Origin: Micromonospora orduensis
GTDB lineage: Bacteria > Actinomycetota > Actinomycetes > Mycobacteriales > Micromonosporaceae
Direction: 5' to 3'
DNA: 64,000 nucleotides
Assembly: GCF_006228125.1 (NCBI RefSeq)
Contig: NZ_VDFY01000190.1
Span: forward strand, 22,591 to 86,590
Notes under the pieces: generated by a model
Databases searched by the model: none
The model's input: only the letters and a program-made list of their open reading frames with translations
What the model was told of the DNA's origin: nothing
Made by a program: the position numbers and the translations under genes
In this document: positions 1-7,376 of the stretch, piece by piece
Position numbering within the stretch: position 1 is the stretch's first letter
Layout of the letters: every line of letters begins with the position of its first letter

Positions 1-26
1 ACTGAATCCTCCTAGCTCAGACGTTC

Positions 27-920
27 TTGACTCGGACGTTATTGGGTCGTACGGTTTCGGGCGTGGTTATCTCGCCTTCCTCGTACTGGACAGGGCGGCC
101 GCCGGAGGCGACTCCGCCGGCCGACATGGCGCTGTACCGTCTGCCCACCGGCACCTATACGACGCGAGCGGTGTTTGCCGTGACCGGAGGGTCCATCCGG
201 GAGAAGCGGGATTTCGCGGCCACCGCCGTGCTCATCTCCCACCCGAAGGGCGACCTGCTCATCGACGCCGGGTTCGGGGAGCACGTGGCGGAGCACATCA
301 CGATGCTGGCGCGGATGGAGCGTGCTCCGTACCGGCTCGACCGGACCGCGGCGCAGCAACTCGACGCGGCCGGCTATGACCGGTCCCGGCTTCTGGGCGT
401 GCTCGTCACGCACGTGCACTGGGATCACGTCAGCGGCCTGGACTCCCTGCGGGTGCCGGTGTGGATCAACGAGGCCGAGATCCGCTACGGCGCCGACGAC
501 TCGCACGGCAGGGTGTTCCGCGCGGTGTCGCAAGGTCTGGAGATCCGGGAGTACGCCTTCGACGGCCCGGAGCATCTCGGCTTTCCGGCGAGCTTCGACG
601 TCTACGGAGACGGCTCCGTGATCGTGGCCCTCGCCGCCGGGCACACCTCGGGTTCTGTCGTCGTGTTCGTCACGCTGCCCTCCGGGAAGCGGTATGCGTT
701 CATCGGCGACCTCACCTGGCAGATGGACGGCATCCGCCGTGGTGCGGAACGTCCGTGGTTGATGCGCCGCGTCGCCGATGTCGACGCCAAAACCGTCCGG
801 GTCGGACTGCAGCGCAGCATCGCCCTCAGCCGCGTGTTGCAGGTCGTTCCGGCCCACGATGTCGCCGCCTACGACAGCATCCCGCTTCTGCCGTCCCGGT
901 TCCCGAGCGTGACACTGTGA
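27..920 (+). CDS. Metallo-beta-lactamase-fold hydrolase (lactonase-like)
   Basis: A 297-residue protein with the metallo-beta-lactamase zinc site: HVHWDH at residues 129-134, a later GHTSG histidine near 206, the bridging Asp in IGDLTW near 228 and a last His in PAHD near 277. The spacing resembles AHL-lactonase and related MBL hydrolases, but the substrate cannot be told. An in-frame stop at 3-5 limits the start to TTG 27, GTG 63 or ATG 126. I kept TTG 27 because the residues before the ATG look like the proline-rich linker of longer family members, but there is no clear ribosome site. It overlaps the following MarR gene by GTGA, so the two are probably co-translated. Confidence 0.85.
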   Translation: MTRTLLGRTVSGVVISPSSYWTGRPPEATPPADMALYRLPTGTYTTRAVFAVTGGSIREKRDFAATAVLISHPKGDLLIDAGFGEHVAEHITMLARMERAPYRLDRTAAQQLDAAGYDRSRLLGVLVTHVHWDHVSGLDSLRVPVWINEAEIRYGADDSHGRVFRAVSQGLEIREYAFDGPEHLGFPASFDVYGDGSVIVALAAGHTSGSVVVFVTLPSGKRYAFIGDLTWQMDGIRRGAERPWLMRRVADVDAKTVRVGLQRSIALSRVLQVVPAHDVAAYDSIPLLPSRFPSVTL

Positions 921-1435
921 CCATGCCTGCCTCACCCGCCTCAAGCCGTTCCGATCCGACGATCGACGACGAGGCACCGCAGCGCCCCACTCTGGGACCG
1001 GGGCCCGACTCCGAACTCACGTGGCTGCTCCACCGGGCGGCCCAGCGGATGCACGCACTCGTCGGCGCGGAAGCAGAACGCCACGGCCTGTCGCTGCGCG
1101 ACCACATCGTCCTCAGTGCTCTGCACAAGACCGCCGATCTCACCCAGGTCGAACTCGGGCAAGCCCTCGGCATGGACAAGACGACTCTTACTGCGGAGAT
1201 CGACCGGCTCGAGCGCATGGAGCTCGTCTCACGGCGCGTCAACCCGCGAGACCGGCGGGCCCGCATCATCGCCGTCACCCCGAAGGGCGACGCGGCGCGG
1301 GCGGCTGTCGCCGCCGGCGCCGAAGCTCGGGAGGCCGACGCGGTCCGGCCCATCCCGGCGGCCGAGGTCGCACAGCTGCGACGGGCCCTCTACGTCATCA
1401 TCGGCTCGGCCGAAGACCCGGGATCATGCATATGA
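917..1435 (+). CDS. MarR-family transcriptional regulator
   Basis: A 172-residue winged-helix protein. The recognition region (about residues 65-125) has the MarR pattern: LTQVELGQALGMDKTTLTAE, then a DRLERMELVSRR stretch and the wing RDRRARIIAVTPKG. The GTG start at 917 lies inside the stop codon of the upstream hydrolase gene (GTGA overlap), so the two genes form one transcription unit. MarR proteins usually repress their own operon and respond to small phenolics or oxidants, so control of the adjacent hydrolase is a reasonable inference. The last 46 bases are overlapped by an antisense reading frame of a GNAT remnant. Confidence 0.9.
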   Translation: MTMPASPASSRSDPTIDDEAPQRPTLGPGPDSELTWLLHRAAQRMHALVGAEAERHGLSLRDHIVLSALHKTADLTQVELGQALGMDKTTLTAEIDRLERMELVSRRVNPRDRRARIIAVTPKGDAARAAVAAGAEAREADAVRPIPAAEVAQLRRALYVIIGSAEDPGSCI

Positions 1436-1863
1436 ACGCTTCCCAGGACGTGGCCGACAGCAGGTGCTCTGTCAGGTAGGACGCGTTCGTAGCAGACCGA
1501 GTTGTCGGAGCCCACGTACGCGCCGTACAGCGGGATCTCGCGGTAGCCCTCGCGCTCGTAGAAGCGCATCGCGTCCGGCTGGGCCACGCCGGTCTCCAGC
1601 CGGATGGTCGTCCAACCTCGCTCGAGTGCGGCCTCCTCCAGCCCTCGGAGCAAGTCGGTCGCCAGTCCCGAGCCGCGGCGTGCCGGTACCACGTACATCC
1701 GCTTGATCTCGACGGTGACCGGGTCGAGGCGGCGCAGCGCGGCGCAGCCGAGCGGTTGGCCGGTGGCGTCGTCGACCGCGACCAGGAACAGGTCGATGTG
1801 GGCGTCGACCCGAAGACTGCGCAACGATGGGTCAACCCCGGACGTGTGCCGCGACCACGTCAC
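1390..1863 (-). pseudogene. GNAT acetyltransferase remnant, N-terminus missing
   Basis: The reading frame holds a recognisable GNAT C-terminal half: FLVAVDDATGQPLGC (beta strand 3), then EIKRMYVVPARRGSGLA (beta 4 and the acetyl-CoA loop R-x-G-x-G/A), ERGWTTIRLET and DAMRFYEREGYREIPLYG. The roughly 40-50 residues that normally precede beta 3 are absent. Upstream of about 1800 the DNA instead encodes, on the other strand, the helix-turn-helix part of a DUF5753 regulator. The C-terminal tail runs on into the antisense of the MarR 3' end. I read this as a broken gene left by a deletion or recombination. It could still be translated from the weak start at 1863, but with an incomplete fold. Confidence 0.6.
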
Positions 1864-2493
1864 CGTTCCCAGATCGCAACGCTGCTCGCTCGGGACGTAG
1901 GGGACCTTTGGCCGGACGTGCTTAAGCGCCGTGAACCATCATGGTTTCGTCAATGGGCCGAGATCGAGCACGAGGCCACCGTCATTCGATGGTTCGAGCT
2001 GGCCTGGGTGCCCGGTCTGCTACAGACCGAGGCGTACGCCAGGGCCACGCTTGAGATCGAATCCTTCAGCGCTGACGAAGTCGACGAGCTGACCGCGGCG
2101 CGGATGCAGCGGCAGGCCATCCTGCACCGGAAGCGGCCACCGCTCGTCGTCGTCGTGATGGACGAGTCGGTTTTGCGTCGGCGGGTGGGACCTACCAACA
2201 CGGTTATGCGTGAGCAGTGCGAGCACATCGCCGTGTGCGCCGAGTTGGTGCAGATCCATGTGGTTCCGCGTGAGACTCCGATGTACCTCGGAATGGGCGG
2301 CCCGTTCATCCTCGCCGACGTGCTCGATGGTCCCCGGATGGCGCACCAAGACAGCCAGGTCAAGGCGCACATCACAGACAATGCAGCGGAAATTGCTACC
2401 CTCGAACGGCGATGGGCGCGCATAGTTGGTGATGCTCTACCTAGGACGCAGTCTCTCGATCTCATCAGGGAAGCGGCATCATCATGGACATGA
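1756..2493 (+). pseudogene. Helix-turn-helix DUF5753 regulator, 5'-truncated
   Basis: From about 1800 the frame encodes a late helix-turn-helix segment (VDPKTAQRWVNPGR) and then a long DUF5753-type domain (WFRQWAEIEHEATVIRWFEL, WVPGLLQTEAYARA, MDESVLRR, HIAVCAELVQIHVVP). Full-length family members have a complete helix-turn-helix ahead of this. Here the first helices are replaced by DNA that is antisense to the GNAT remnant. The formal start is a TTG at 1756 inside that foreign piece, without a ribosome site. The effector-like domain is complete and still overlaps the DUF397 gene by 10 bases, as in intact pairs. Base composition is visibly less GC-rich than the neighbours. It may be inactive as a DNA binder. 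Confidence 0.6.
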
Positions 2494-2684
2494 CCGGCGC
2501 GCGGTGGCGCAAGAGCACGAAGAGCGGTAGCAACGGCGGCGCGTGCGTCGAGGTCGCCGACAATCTCCCCGGTGTCGTCCTTGTTCGCGACACGAAGAAC
2601 CGTGACGGCGGGACGCTGGCCTTCGGGCCGGTGCAATGGCAGGGCTTCGTCGACCTCGCGAAGGCTCTCGGCCCCGTCTCCTGA
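2484..2684 (+). CDS. DUF397 domain-containing protein
   Basis: A 66-residue protein with the DUF397 signature: W-x-KS-x-x-SG near the start (RWRKSTKSGS), a central CVEVAD, then VLVRDTKNRDG and a final FGPVQWQGFV. DUF397 proteins are small cytoplasmic partners encoded next to helix-turn-helix/DUF5753 regulators in filamentous actinomycetes. Some such pairs act in development or as antagonist pairs (established for the family, not shown here). The ATG overlaps the end of the DUF5753 frame by 10 bases. A strong hairpin follows 13 bases after the stop. With its partner truncated, this copy may be an orphan. Confidence 0.9.
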   Translation: MDMTGARWRKSTKSGSNGGACVEVADNLPGVVLVRDTKNRDGGTLAFGPVQWQGFVDLAKALGPVS

Positions 2685-2697
2685 TCATTGCTACGCC

Positions 2698-2727
2698 AAA
2701 GGCCCCCGGAACGATCCGGGGGCCTTT
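2698..2727. terminator. Bidirectional hairpin terminator
   Basis: A perfect 13-bp stem, AAAGGCCCCCGGA pairing with TCCGGGGGCCTTT, around a 4-base ACGA loop. It lies between the convergent DUF397 and pirin genes, and its A/T ends give a short T-run in both directions. Confidence 0.9.
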
Positions 2728-2740
2728 CGCATGATCGGGA

Positions 2741-3727
2741 TCAGGGGCGCGGGCCCTGGCCGTTGGTGTGCGGGATGCGCTCGCTGGGGATGACGCCGAG
2801 TCGGCCGGCCTTGAAGTCCTCGAACGCCTGGAGCAGCTCGTCGCGGGTGTTCATCACGAACGGCCCGTACTGCGCCACCGGCTCCCGGATGGGCTGGCCG
2901 CCCATGATGTAGAGGTCGAGCGCCGGGGTGTTGCTGTCCTGCGTGGCGTTCGCGCTGAACCGCAGCGCGCTGCCCGGACCGTGCACCGCGAGCTGACCGG
3001 TGTGCACCGGACGGCGTTCGGCGCCGACGGTGCCGCGCCCGCCGAGCACGTACACCAGGGCGTTGAAGTCGGGGTTCCAGGGCAGGTCGACCTGCGCGCC
3101 GGGCTGGACGGTGACGTGGCTGATGGTGATCGGCGTGAAGGTGGAGCCCGGCCCCTTGTGCCCGGCGACCTCACCGGCGATGACCCGGATGAGCGCGCCG
3201 CCGTCCTCGGTGGTGAGCAGCGCGGACTCCCGGCCCCGGATGTCCTGGTACTGGGGCGGGTTCATCTTGGCCTTGCGGGGCAGATTGACCCAGAGCTGCG
3301 TGCCGTGGAAGAGGCCACCGCTCGTGACCAGGTGCTCCGGCGGCGCCTCGATGTGCAGCAGACCACTGCCGGCGGTCATCCACTGGGTGTCGCCGTCGGT
3401 GATGGTGCCGCCGCCACCCTGCGAGTCCTGGTGGTCGAAGACGCCGTCGATGATGTACGTGACGGTCTCGAAGCCGCGGTGCGGGTGCCACGGGGTGCCC
3501 TTCGGCTCACCCGGCGCATAGTCGACCTCGCCCATCTGGTCGAGGTGGATGAACGGGTCCAGGTCGGTCGTCGACACCCCGGCGAAGGCCCGGCGGACCG
3601 GGAAACCCTCGCCCTCGAAGCCGCTGGGCGCGGTGGTCACCGTGCGGACCGGGCGGAATCGGGTGGTCTCGTCGAGCTTGGGCAGGCGGGGCAGGACGAG
3701 GACGTTGTCAACGGTGATCGCGGGCAT
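2741..3727 (-). CDS. Pirin family protein
   Basis: A 328-residue bicupin. The N-terminal cupin has the pirin signature HPHRGFETVTYIIDG with metal-ligand candidates His81 and His83, a further His in FDHQDSQG and HIEAPPE (His/Glu) near 126-128. The second cupin carries the pirin C-terminal pattern. Pirins are cytosolic iron proteins; some members show quercetin dioxygenase activity and others act as redox-sensitive partners of metabolic enzymes. The start at 3727 has AGGAG about six bases upstream. It lies 11 bases behind a MarR gene on the same strand, so the pair forms an operon. Such MarR-pirin pairs are usually oxidative-stress responsive (inference here). Confidence 0.93.
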   Translation of the reverse strand: MPAITVDNVLVLPRLPKLDETTRFRPVRTVTTAPSGFEGEGFPVRRAFAGVSTTDLDPFIHLDQMGEVDYAPGEPKGTPWHPHRGFETVTYIIDGVFDHQDSQGGGGTITDGDTQWMTAGSGLLHIEAPPEHLVTSGGLFHGTQLWVNLPRKAKMNPPQYQDIRGRESALLTTEDGGALIRVIAGEVAGHKGPGSTFTPITISHVTVQPGAQVDLPWNPDFNALVYVLGGRGTVGAERRPVHTGQLAVHGPGSALRFSANATQDSNTPALDLYIMGGQPIREPVAQYGPFVMNTRDELLQAFEDFKAGRLGVIPSERIPHTNGQGPRP

Positions 3728-3738
3728 CGCGGGGCTCC

Positions 3739-4221
3739 TTAGCGTGAGGCGTGGGTGTTCGACGTGGTCCCGGCCGCCCGCAGGCGGCGGCCGAGCCGGT
3801 CGAAGATCCGGGTGAGGCAGGCGACCTCGTCGTCGTCGAGGTCGTCCATCAGATGGGTACGCACCGACGTCAGATGATGGGGTGCGGCCTCGGACAGGGT
3901 GAGCAACCCGGCGGCGGTGAGCACGGCCTCGCTGCCGCGTCGGTCGTCCGGGCAGGGCTCCTTGCTGACCAGGCCGCGCCGCTGCATGGAGGAGATCTGG
4001 TACGTCAGTCGGCTCGGCGAGAAGATCAGTCGGCTGGCCAGCTCGCCCATGCGCAGCCGTTGGCCCGGCGCCTCGGAGAGCACGACCAGCACGTGGTAGT
4101 CGGCGAAGCTCAGGCCGCTGTCGACCCGTAGGTCCTCTTCCAACTGGGTGTAGAGACGCTGGCTGGCCTCGATGTAGGCGCGCCAGGCCGCCTCTCGGGT
4201 GCTGTCCAGGCTCTCTGTCAC
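3739..4221 (-). CDS. MarR-family regulator of the pirin operon
   Basis: A 160-residue MarR protein: a winged helix from about residue 40 to 115, with FADYHVLVVLSEAPGQRLRM, then LASRLIFSPSRLTYQISSMQ (recognition helix) and the wing PDDRRGSEAVLTAAG. It ends with the usual helical dimerisation tail. The GTG start at 4221 is followed directly by the pirin gene. Just upstream is an AT-rich, partly palindromic site that could be its operator, so autorepression of marR-pirin is likely. The ligand is unknown. Confidence 0.92.
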   Translation of the reverse strand: MTESLDSTREAAWRAYIEASQRLYTQLEEDLRVDSGLSFADYHVLVVLSEAPGQRLRMGELASRLIFSPSRLTYQISSMQRRGLVSKEPCPDDRRGSEAVLTAAGLLTLSEAAPHHLTSVRTHLMDDLDDDEVACLTRIFDRLGRRLRAAGTTSNTHASR

Positions 4222-4241
4222 GTCCCCGACGGTAGCAGTCT

Positions 4242-4253
4242 TTCAAAATTTAA
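4242..4253. promoter_or_regulatory. Candidate MarR operator TTCAAAATTTAA
   Basis: An AT-only island in GC-rich DNA with the imperfect symmetry TTnAAnnTTnAA, about 20 bases upstream of the MarR start. This arrangement fits a MarR-type binding site or the promoter -10 region. The assignment is inferred from position and symmetry only. Confidence 0.45.
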
Positions 4254-4378
4254 GTAATGCTTCCGGCCGTCGGCTGCGTCACAGGGAACGCTCGGTGGGA
4301 GGGGGCCGTGCAGCTTTGAAGGACGTGGACGGAAAACGGGCGGCGGGCGGGTCCGGCGATGTGCCAGACTCCGCCCTC

Positions 4379-4912
4379 GTGGAACACGTGGAACTCGCCG
4401 CCGCCGACCTGCTGCTGCGCCCCTGGCGCGACGCGGACGCCCCCGCCGTCCGTGGCGCCCTGCGCGACCCGGCCATCGCCCAGTGGAACCCGCAGTCCGC
4501 CGGCCCGGTCGACGACGAGTACGCCCTGCTCTGGGTGCGCCGCCGGGCCGACTGGTCCGCCGGTGACCACGCCTCCCTGGCGGTCACCGCGGCGGACGGG
4601 GGTGAGCTGCTGGGCTCGGTGTCCCTGCACCACATCCACCACGGCGACGCGTCGATCGGCTACTGGACGGTGCCGGCGGCGCGCGGGCGCGGGGTGGCGG
4701 CATGCGCCGTCGTCCGGCTCACCGAGTGGGCGTTCACCGACCTGCGGCTGCACCGGGTGGAGCTGTGCCACGCGGTGGCCAACCCGGCCTCCTGCCGGGT
4801 CGCCGACCGGGCCGGCTACACCGCCGAGGGCACGCTGCGCGAGTCGTACCAGTACGGCGACGGGCGCCGCTACGACGAGCACCTGCACGCCCGCCTGGCC
4901 ACCGACCGCTGA
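4379..4912 (+). CDS. GNAT N-acetyltransferase (RimJ/RimL-like)
   Basis: About 177 residues of a RimJ/RimL-type acetyltransferase. An N-terminal LLLRPWRDADAPAVRGAL leads into the GNAT fold, with IGYWTVPAARGRGVA as the acetyl-CoA binding loop (R-G-R-G-V-A) and the RimJ-type ending RVELCHAVANPASCRVADRA followed by a YTAEGTLRESYQYGDGRR-like strand. The enzyme transfers acetyl from acetyl-CoA to an amine, possibly a protein N-terminus, an amino acid or an antibiotic. The substrate is not predictable. I chose GTG 4379 because homology starts there; GTG 4361 is equally open and neither has a strong ribosome site. Confidence 0.85.
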   Translation: MEHVELAAADLLLRPWRDADAPAVRGALRDPAIAQWNPQSAGPVDDEYALLWVRRRADWSAGDHASLAVTAADGGELLGSVSLHHIHHGDASIGYWTVPAARGRGVAACAVVRLTEWAFTDLRLHRVELCHAVANPASCRVADRAGYTAEGTLRESYQYGDGRRYDEHLHARLATDR

Positions 4913-4923
4913 TCAGTCGGCCG

Positions 4924-5412
4924 TCACTCAGTGATCTTGCGCAGGAACGCCGTGAGGTGGCTCCTCGTGCGCTCGATCTTCTCCGCCACGGTCAGGGTCT
5001 CGTAGACGCGAGGCCCGGCGTGCTTCTTGCCCCGCAGGTAGAGCGAGCAGGCCAGGTCGGAGCAGATGTACGCGCCCACGGAGTTGCCCTGCCGCCCATC
5101 GGCTCCGGCCTTGCGGGCGGTCATCAGCGAGACGCCGTCGCCGGTGTGCGTGGTCAGGCAGAGCGAGCACATGCTGCGTCGGACCCGCCCGGTCTGCTGG
5201 GGCGCGACGCGCAACGCCACGCCGACCAGTCCGTGGTCGGCCTCGGTGACGAGGTAGGCCCGCTGCGGCGCGGAGGGGTCCCGCCAGCCGAGGAAGTCGA
5301 GGTCGTCCCAGGGGCGGAATTCGAGGTCGTTGGGTACGGCCAGTCGCTTCGCCTCGCCCTGGGTCGTGTTGACGAAGGAGGCGCGGATGGCAGACTCGGT
5401 GGGGACCAACAT
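4924..5412 (-). CDS. FBP-domain (EF-G-binding-like) zinc-finger protein
   Basis: A 162-residue protein matching the actinobacterial FBP domain family, related to the zinc-finger part of FusB-type EF-G-binding proteins. Two cysteine pairs (SMCSLC and ICSDLAC) form a treble-clef zinc site, with an LTTHTGDGVSLMTA segment between them and a basic helical end, EKIERTRSHLTAFLRK. FusB proteins bind translation factor EF-G on ribosomes and protect it from fusidic acid. Whether this distant relative does so is unknown. The ATG at 5412 is divergent from a TetR gene across 48 bases packed with CTAG motifs, so the regulator probably controls it. Confidence 0.82.
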   Translation of the reverse strand: MLVPTESAIRASFVNTTQGEAKRLAVPNDLEFRPWDDLDFLGWRDPSAPQRAYLVTEADHGLVGVALRVAPQQTGRVRRSMCSLCLTTHTGDGVSLMTARKAGADGRQGNSVGAYICSDLACSLYLRGKKHAGPRVYETLTVAEKIERTRSHLTAFLRKITE

Positions 5413-5416
5413 AGGG

Positions 5417-5448
5417 TCTAGCCTAGTCACCCTAGGTAAAAAACTAGA
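5417..5448. promoter_or_regulatory. Divergent promoter with four CTAG motifs
   Basis: CTAG occurs at 5418, 5423, 5432 and 5444, framed symmetrically by TCTAG (5417) and CTAGA (5444). This tetranucleotide is normally rare in high-GC actinomycetes. The region separates FBP (minus) from TetR (plus), so it probably carries both promoters and the TetR operator. Exact boxes are not resolved. Confidence 0.5.
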
Positions 5449-5460
5449 GGAGTGTGGCGC

Positions 5461-6027
5461 ATGGCACGTGCGGGGGTGACCGCCGAGCGGCTGACCCTGG
5501 CCGCGGCGGAACTGGCCGACGAGATCGGCATGGAGAACGTCACAGTCGCCGCGCTCGCCCGCCAGTTCGGCGTCAAGGACGCGAGCCTGTACTTCCACAT
5601 CCGTAACGCACACGACCTGCGGGTGCGGGTGGCCCTGCTGGCGCTTACCGAACTCGCCGACCGGGTCGCCTCGGCGCTGGCCGGTCGCGCCGGCAAGGAC
5701 GCCCTGGTGGCCTTCGCCAACGCGTACCGCACCTACGCGAACGAGCACCCGGGCCGGTACGCGGCCATGCAGATCGACCTCGACCCCGAGACGGCAGCCG
5801 CCAGCGCCGGCGTCCGGCACGCGGAGATGACCCGGGCCATCCTGCGCGGCTACCGCCTGGCCGAGCCGGACCAGACCGACGCGGTACGGATGATGCACAG
5901 CACCTTCCACGGTTTCGTGAGCCTGGAGAAGACAGGGGGATTCCGGCACACCCCGCGCAGCACCGACGACTCCTGGGCCCGCACCCTTGACGCCCTTGAC
6001 GCCGTCCTGAGCAACTGGCCGGCATAG
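5461..6027 (+). CDS. TetR-family transcriptional regulator
   Basis: A 188-residue TetR protein. The N-terminal helix-turn-helix spans about residues 8-52 (TAERLTLAAAELADEIGMEN, VTVAALARQFGVKDASLYFH). The C-terminal part, with AMTRAILRG-like and HSTFHGFVSLEKTGGF motifs, matches the WHG type of TetR effector domain (HGFVSLE is typical). ATG 5461 is favoured over the upstream in-frame start because GAGGAG sits 8 bases before it. It is divergent from the FBP gene and followed 9 bases later by a DUF1684 gene, so it may regulate both. Ligand unknown. Confidence 0.93.
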   Translation: MARAGVTAERLTLAAAELADEIGMENVTVAALARQFGVKDASLYFHIRNAHDLRVRVALLALTELADRVASALAGRAGKDALVAFANAYRTYANEHPGRYAAMQIDLDPETAAASAGVRHAEMTRAILRGYRLAEPDQTDAVRMMHSTFHGFVSLEKTGGFRHTPRSTDDSWARTLDALDAVLSNWPA

Positions 6028-6036
6028 GCTCGGGGT

Positions 6037-6624
6037 GTGGACGATCTGGAACTGGCCGACTGGCGGGAGCGGGTGGCCCGGCTCTACCTCTCCGACGTCG
6101 ACCTGGCCGGCTTCCGCGCCGGCCGCGACGACCTCTTCGCCACCCACCCGCAGAGCCCGATCCCACCCGCGGAGCGTCAGGGGTTCCCCGGAGTGCGCTA
6201 CTACCCGCCCAACCCCGATGCCGTCGTGCAGGCGCCGCTGCGACCGGCCAGCGGAGAGCTGCGGGTCGACACCGGCGGGCCGGACGGCGTCGTCGCGTAC
6301 CGCCGGATCGCGGTGGCCGAGACACCGTGGGGGCCGCTGACCCTCTGGTGGATCGAGGCGTACGGGGGTGGACTGTTCGTGCCGCTGCGTGACGCCACCT
6401 GCGGCTCCGAGACCTACGGCGGTGGGCGCTACCTCACCGACACCGTGAAGGGCACCTTCGGCCGGGGCGTCGAGCTGCTGCACGGCGACCGGGTCCGCCT
6501 GGACGCCAACTACCTGTACAACCCGAGCTGCGCGTACGACGACCGCTGGGCCTGCCCGCTCGCGCCGCCGGAGAACCGCGTCGACGTGCCGCTGCGGGCC
6601 GGCGAACTGGCGTACCACGGCTGA
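6037..6624 (+). CDS. DUF1684 family protein
   Basis: A 195-residue cytoplasmic protein of the DUF1684 family. The characteristic blocks are present: WRERVARLYLSDVDLAGFRA near the start, a F-x-G-x-x-YYPPNPDA strand, TPWGPLTLWWIEAYGGGLFVPLRDATCG, the GGRYL turn and a C-terminal LDANYLYNPSCAYDDRWACPLAPPENR motif. The family is conserved in many bacteria but has no established biochemical function. The GTG start at 6037 is only 9 bases after the TetR stop, consistent with co-transcription. No signal peptide or membrane segment is visible. Confidence 0.88.
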   Translation: MDDLELADWRERVARLYLSDVDLAGFRAGRDDLFATHPQSPIPPAERQGFPGVRYYPPNPDAVVQAPLRPASGELRVDTGGPDGVVAYRRIAVAETPWGPLTLWWIEAYGGGLFVPLRDATCGSETYGGGRYLTDTVKGTFGRGVELLHGDRVRLDANYLYNPSCAYDDRWACPLAPPENRVDVPLRAGELAYHG

Positions 6625-6671
6625 CGGCCGCCCCGGCGTGGAGCCGGGACGGCCGATCGGACCGTGACCAC

Positions 6672-7256
6672 TCAGGCGTTGGCGGGGCGGTTGCCCATCC
6701 CCATCCGACCCAGCAGCTGCCGGGCCTGGTCCGCGAGCTGCGCGTCGACGGTCACCGCGTACTGGCCGGCACGCAGCGAGCTGGCGGAGGTGAAGTCCCG
6801 CTGCCCACCCGTCATCGCGTGCGCGACAGCGCCGAACACGGCACCCCAGATCGCGCCGATGACGAGGCCGACCAGGATCACCGCCAGCCAGTTGCCGATC
6901 GTGAAGATGCCGAACAACAGGCCGATGAACAGCCCGAACCAGGCGCCGGTGCCGGCGCCGAGCAGGGCCGCCCGTCCGGTGGTCATCCGCCCCAGCACCG
7001 TCTCCACCAGGGTGAGGTTGGTGCCGATGATGGCGCTGTGCTCCACCGGGAAGCGGTTGTCGGCGAGATAGTCCACCACCCGCTGCGCGGACGGATAGTC
7101 CGGATAAGCGCCGATCGTAACGGTTGGTGGGCCGGTCTCCGGACCATTCCCGTCACCGGCTGGTGTCGCCAGGCGACCGGCCGGTCCGGTTGGAAGCAGG
7201 TCGCCACCCTGTGTGCCGGGCCGCCAGGCGGCGGCCGGACCCGAAGCTGACGTCAT
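6672..7256 (-). CDS. General-stress-protein-17M-like membrane protein
   Basis: A 194-residue protein. After a 45-residue Gly/Pro/Ala-rich leader comes a general-stress-protein-17M-like ferredoxin-fold segment (VTIGAYPDYPSAQRVVDYLA, PVEHSAIIGTNLTLVE). A Gly-rich double membrane hairpin follows (about residues 100-145: GAWFGLFIGLLFGIFTIG, LVIGAIWGAVFGAVAHA), then a second small alpha/beta stretch. This order is common in actinobacterial stress proteins of unknown mechanism. ATG 7256 is chosen over ATG 7262 because the GGGAGG box then has better spacing. It is divergent from the GH15 gene. Confidence 0.82.
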   Translation of the reverse strand: MTSASGPAAAWRPGTQGGDLLPTGPAGRLATPAGDGNGPETGPPTVTIGAYPDYPSAQRVVDYLADNRFPVEHSAIIGTNLTLVETVLGRMTTGRAALLGAGTGAWFGLFIGLLFGIFTIGNWLAVILVGLVIGAIWGAVFGAVAHAMTGGQRDFTSASSLRAGQYAVTVDAQLADQARQLLGRMGMGNRPANA

Positions 7257-7376
7257 GAGCATCCTCCCTCGGTCAACGTCCCGGGTTCCCGCCCACGCCG
7301 AGCGGTAACGCCTACCGCCCGGCTGGCTGCCGTTGCGCCCGGGGAATGCGCGCGGGCCACTCGGGTAGCCAGTCGG

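Noticed and set aside
2741..4246. A 501-residue pirin with an N-terminal extension
   Set aside because: The extra residues overlap the MarR gene in a different frame; pirin homology and an AGGAG site place its start at 3727.
4924..6618. 564-residue minus-strand frame
   Set aside because: Only the last 162 codons (FBP protein) match a family; the rest is antisense to the TetR and DUF1684 genes.
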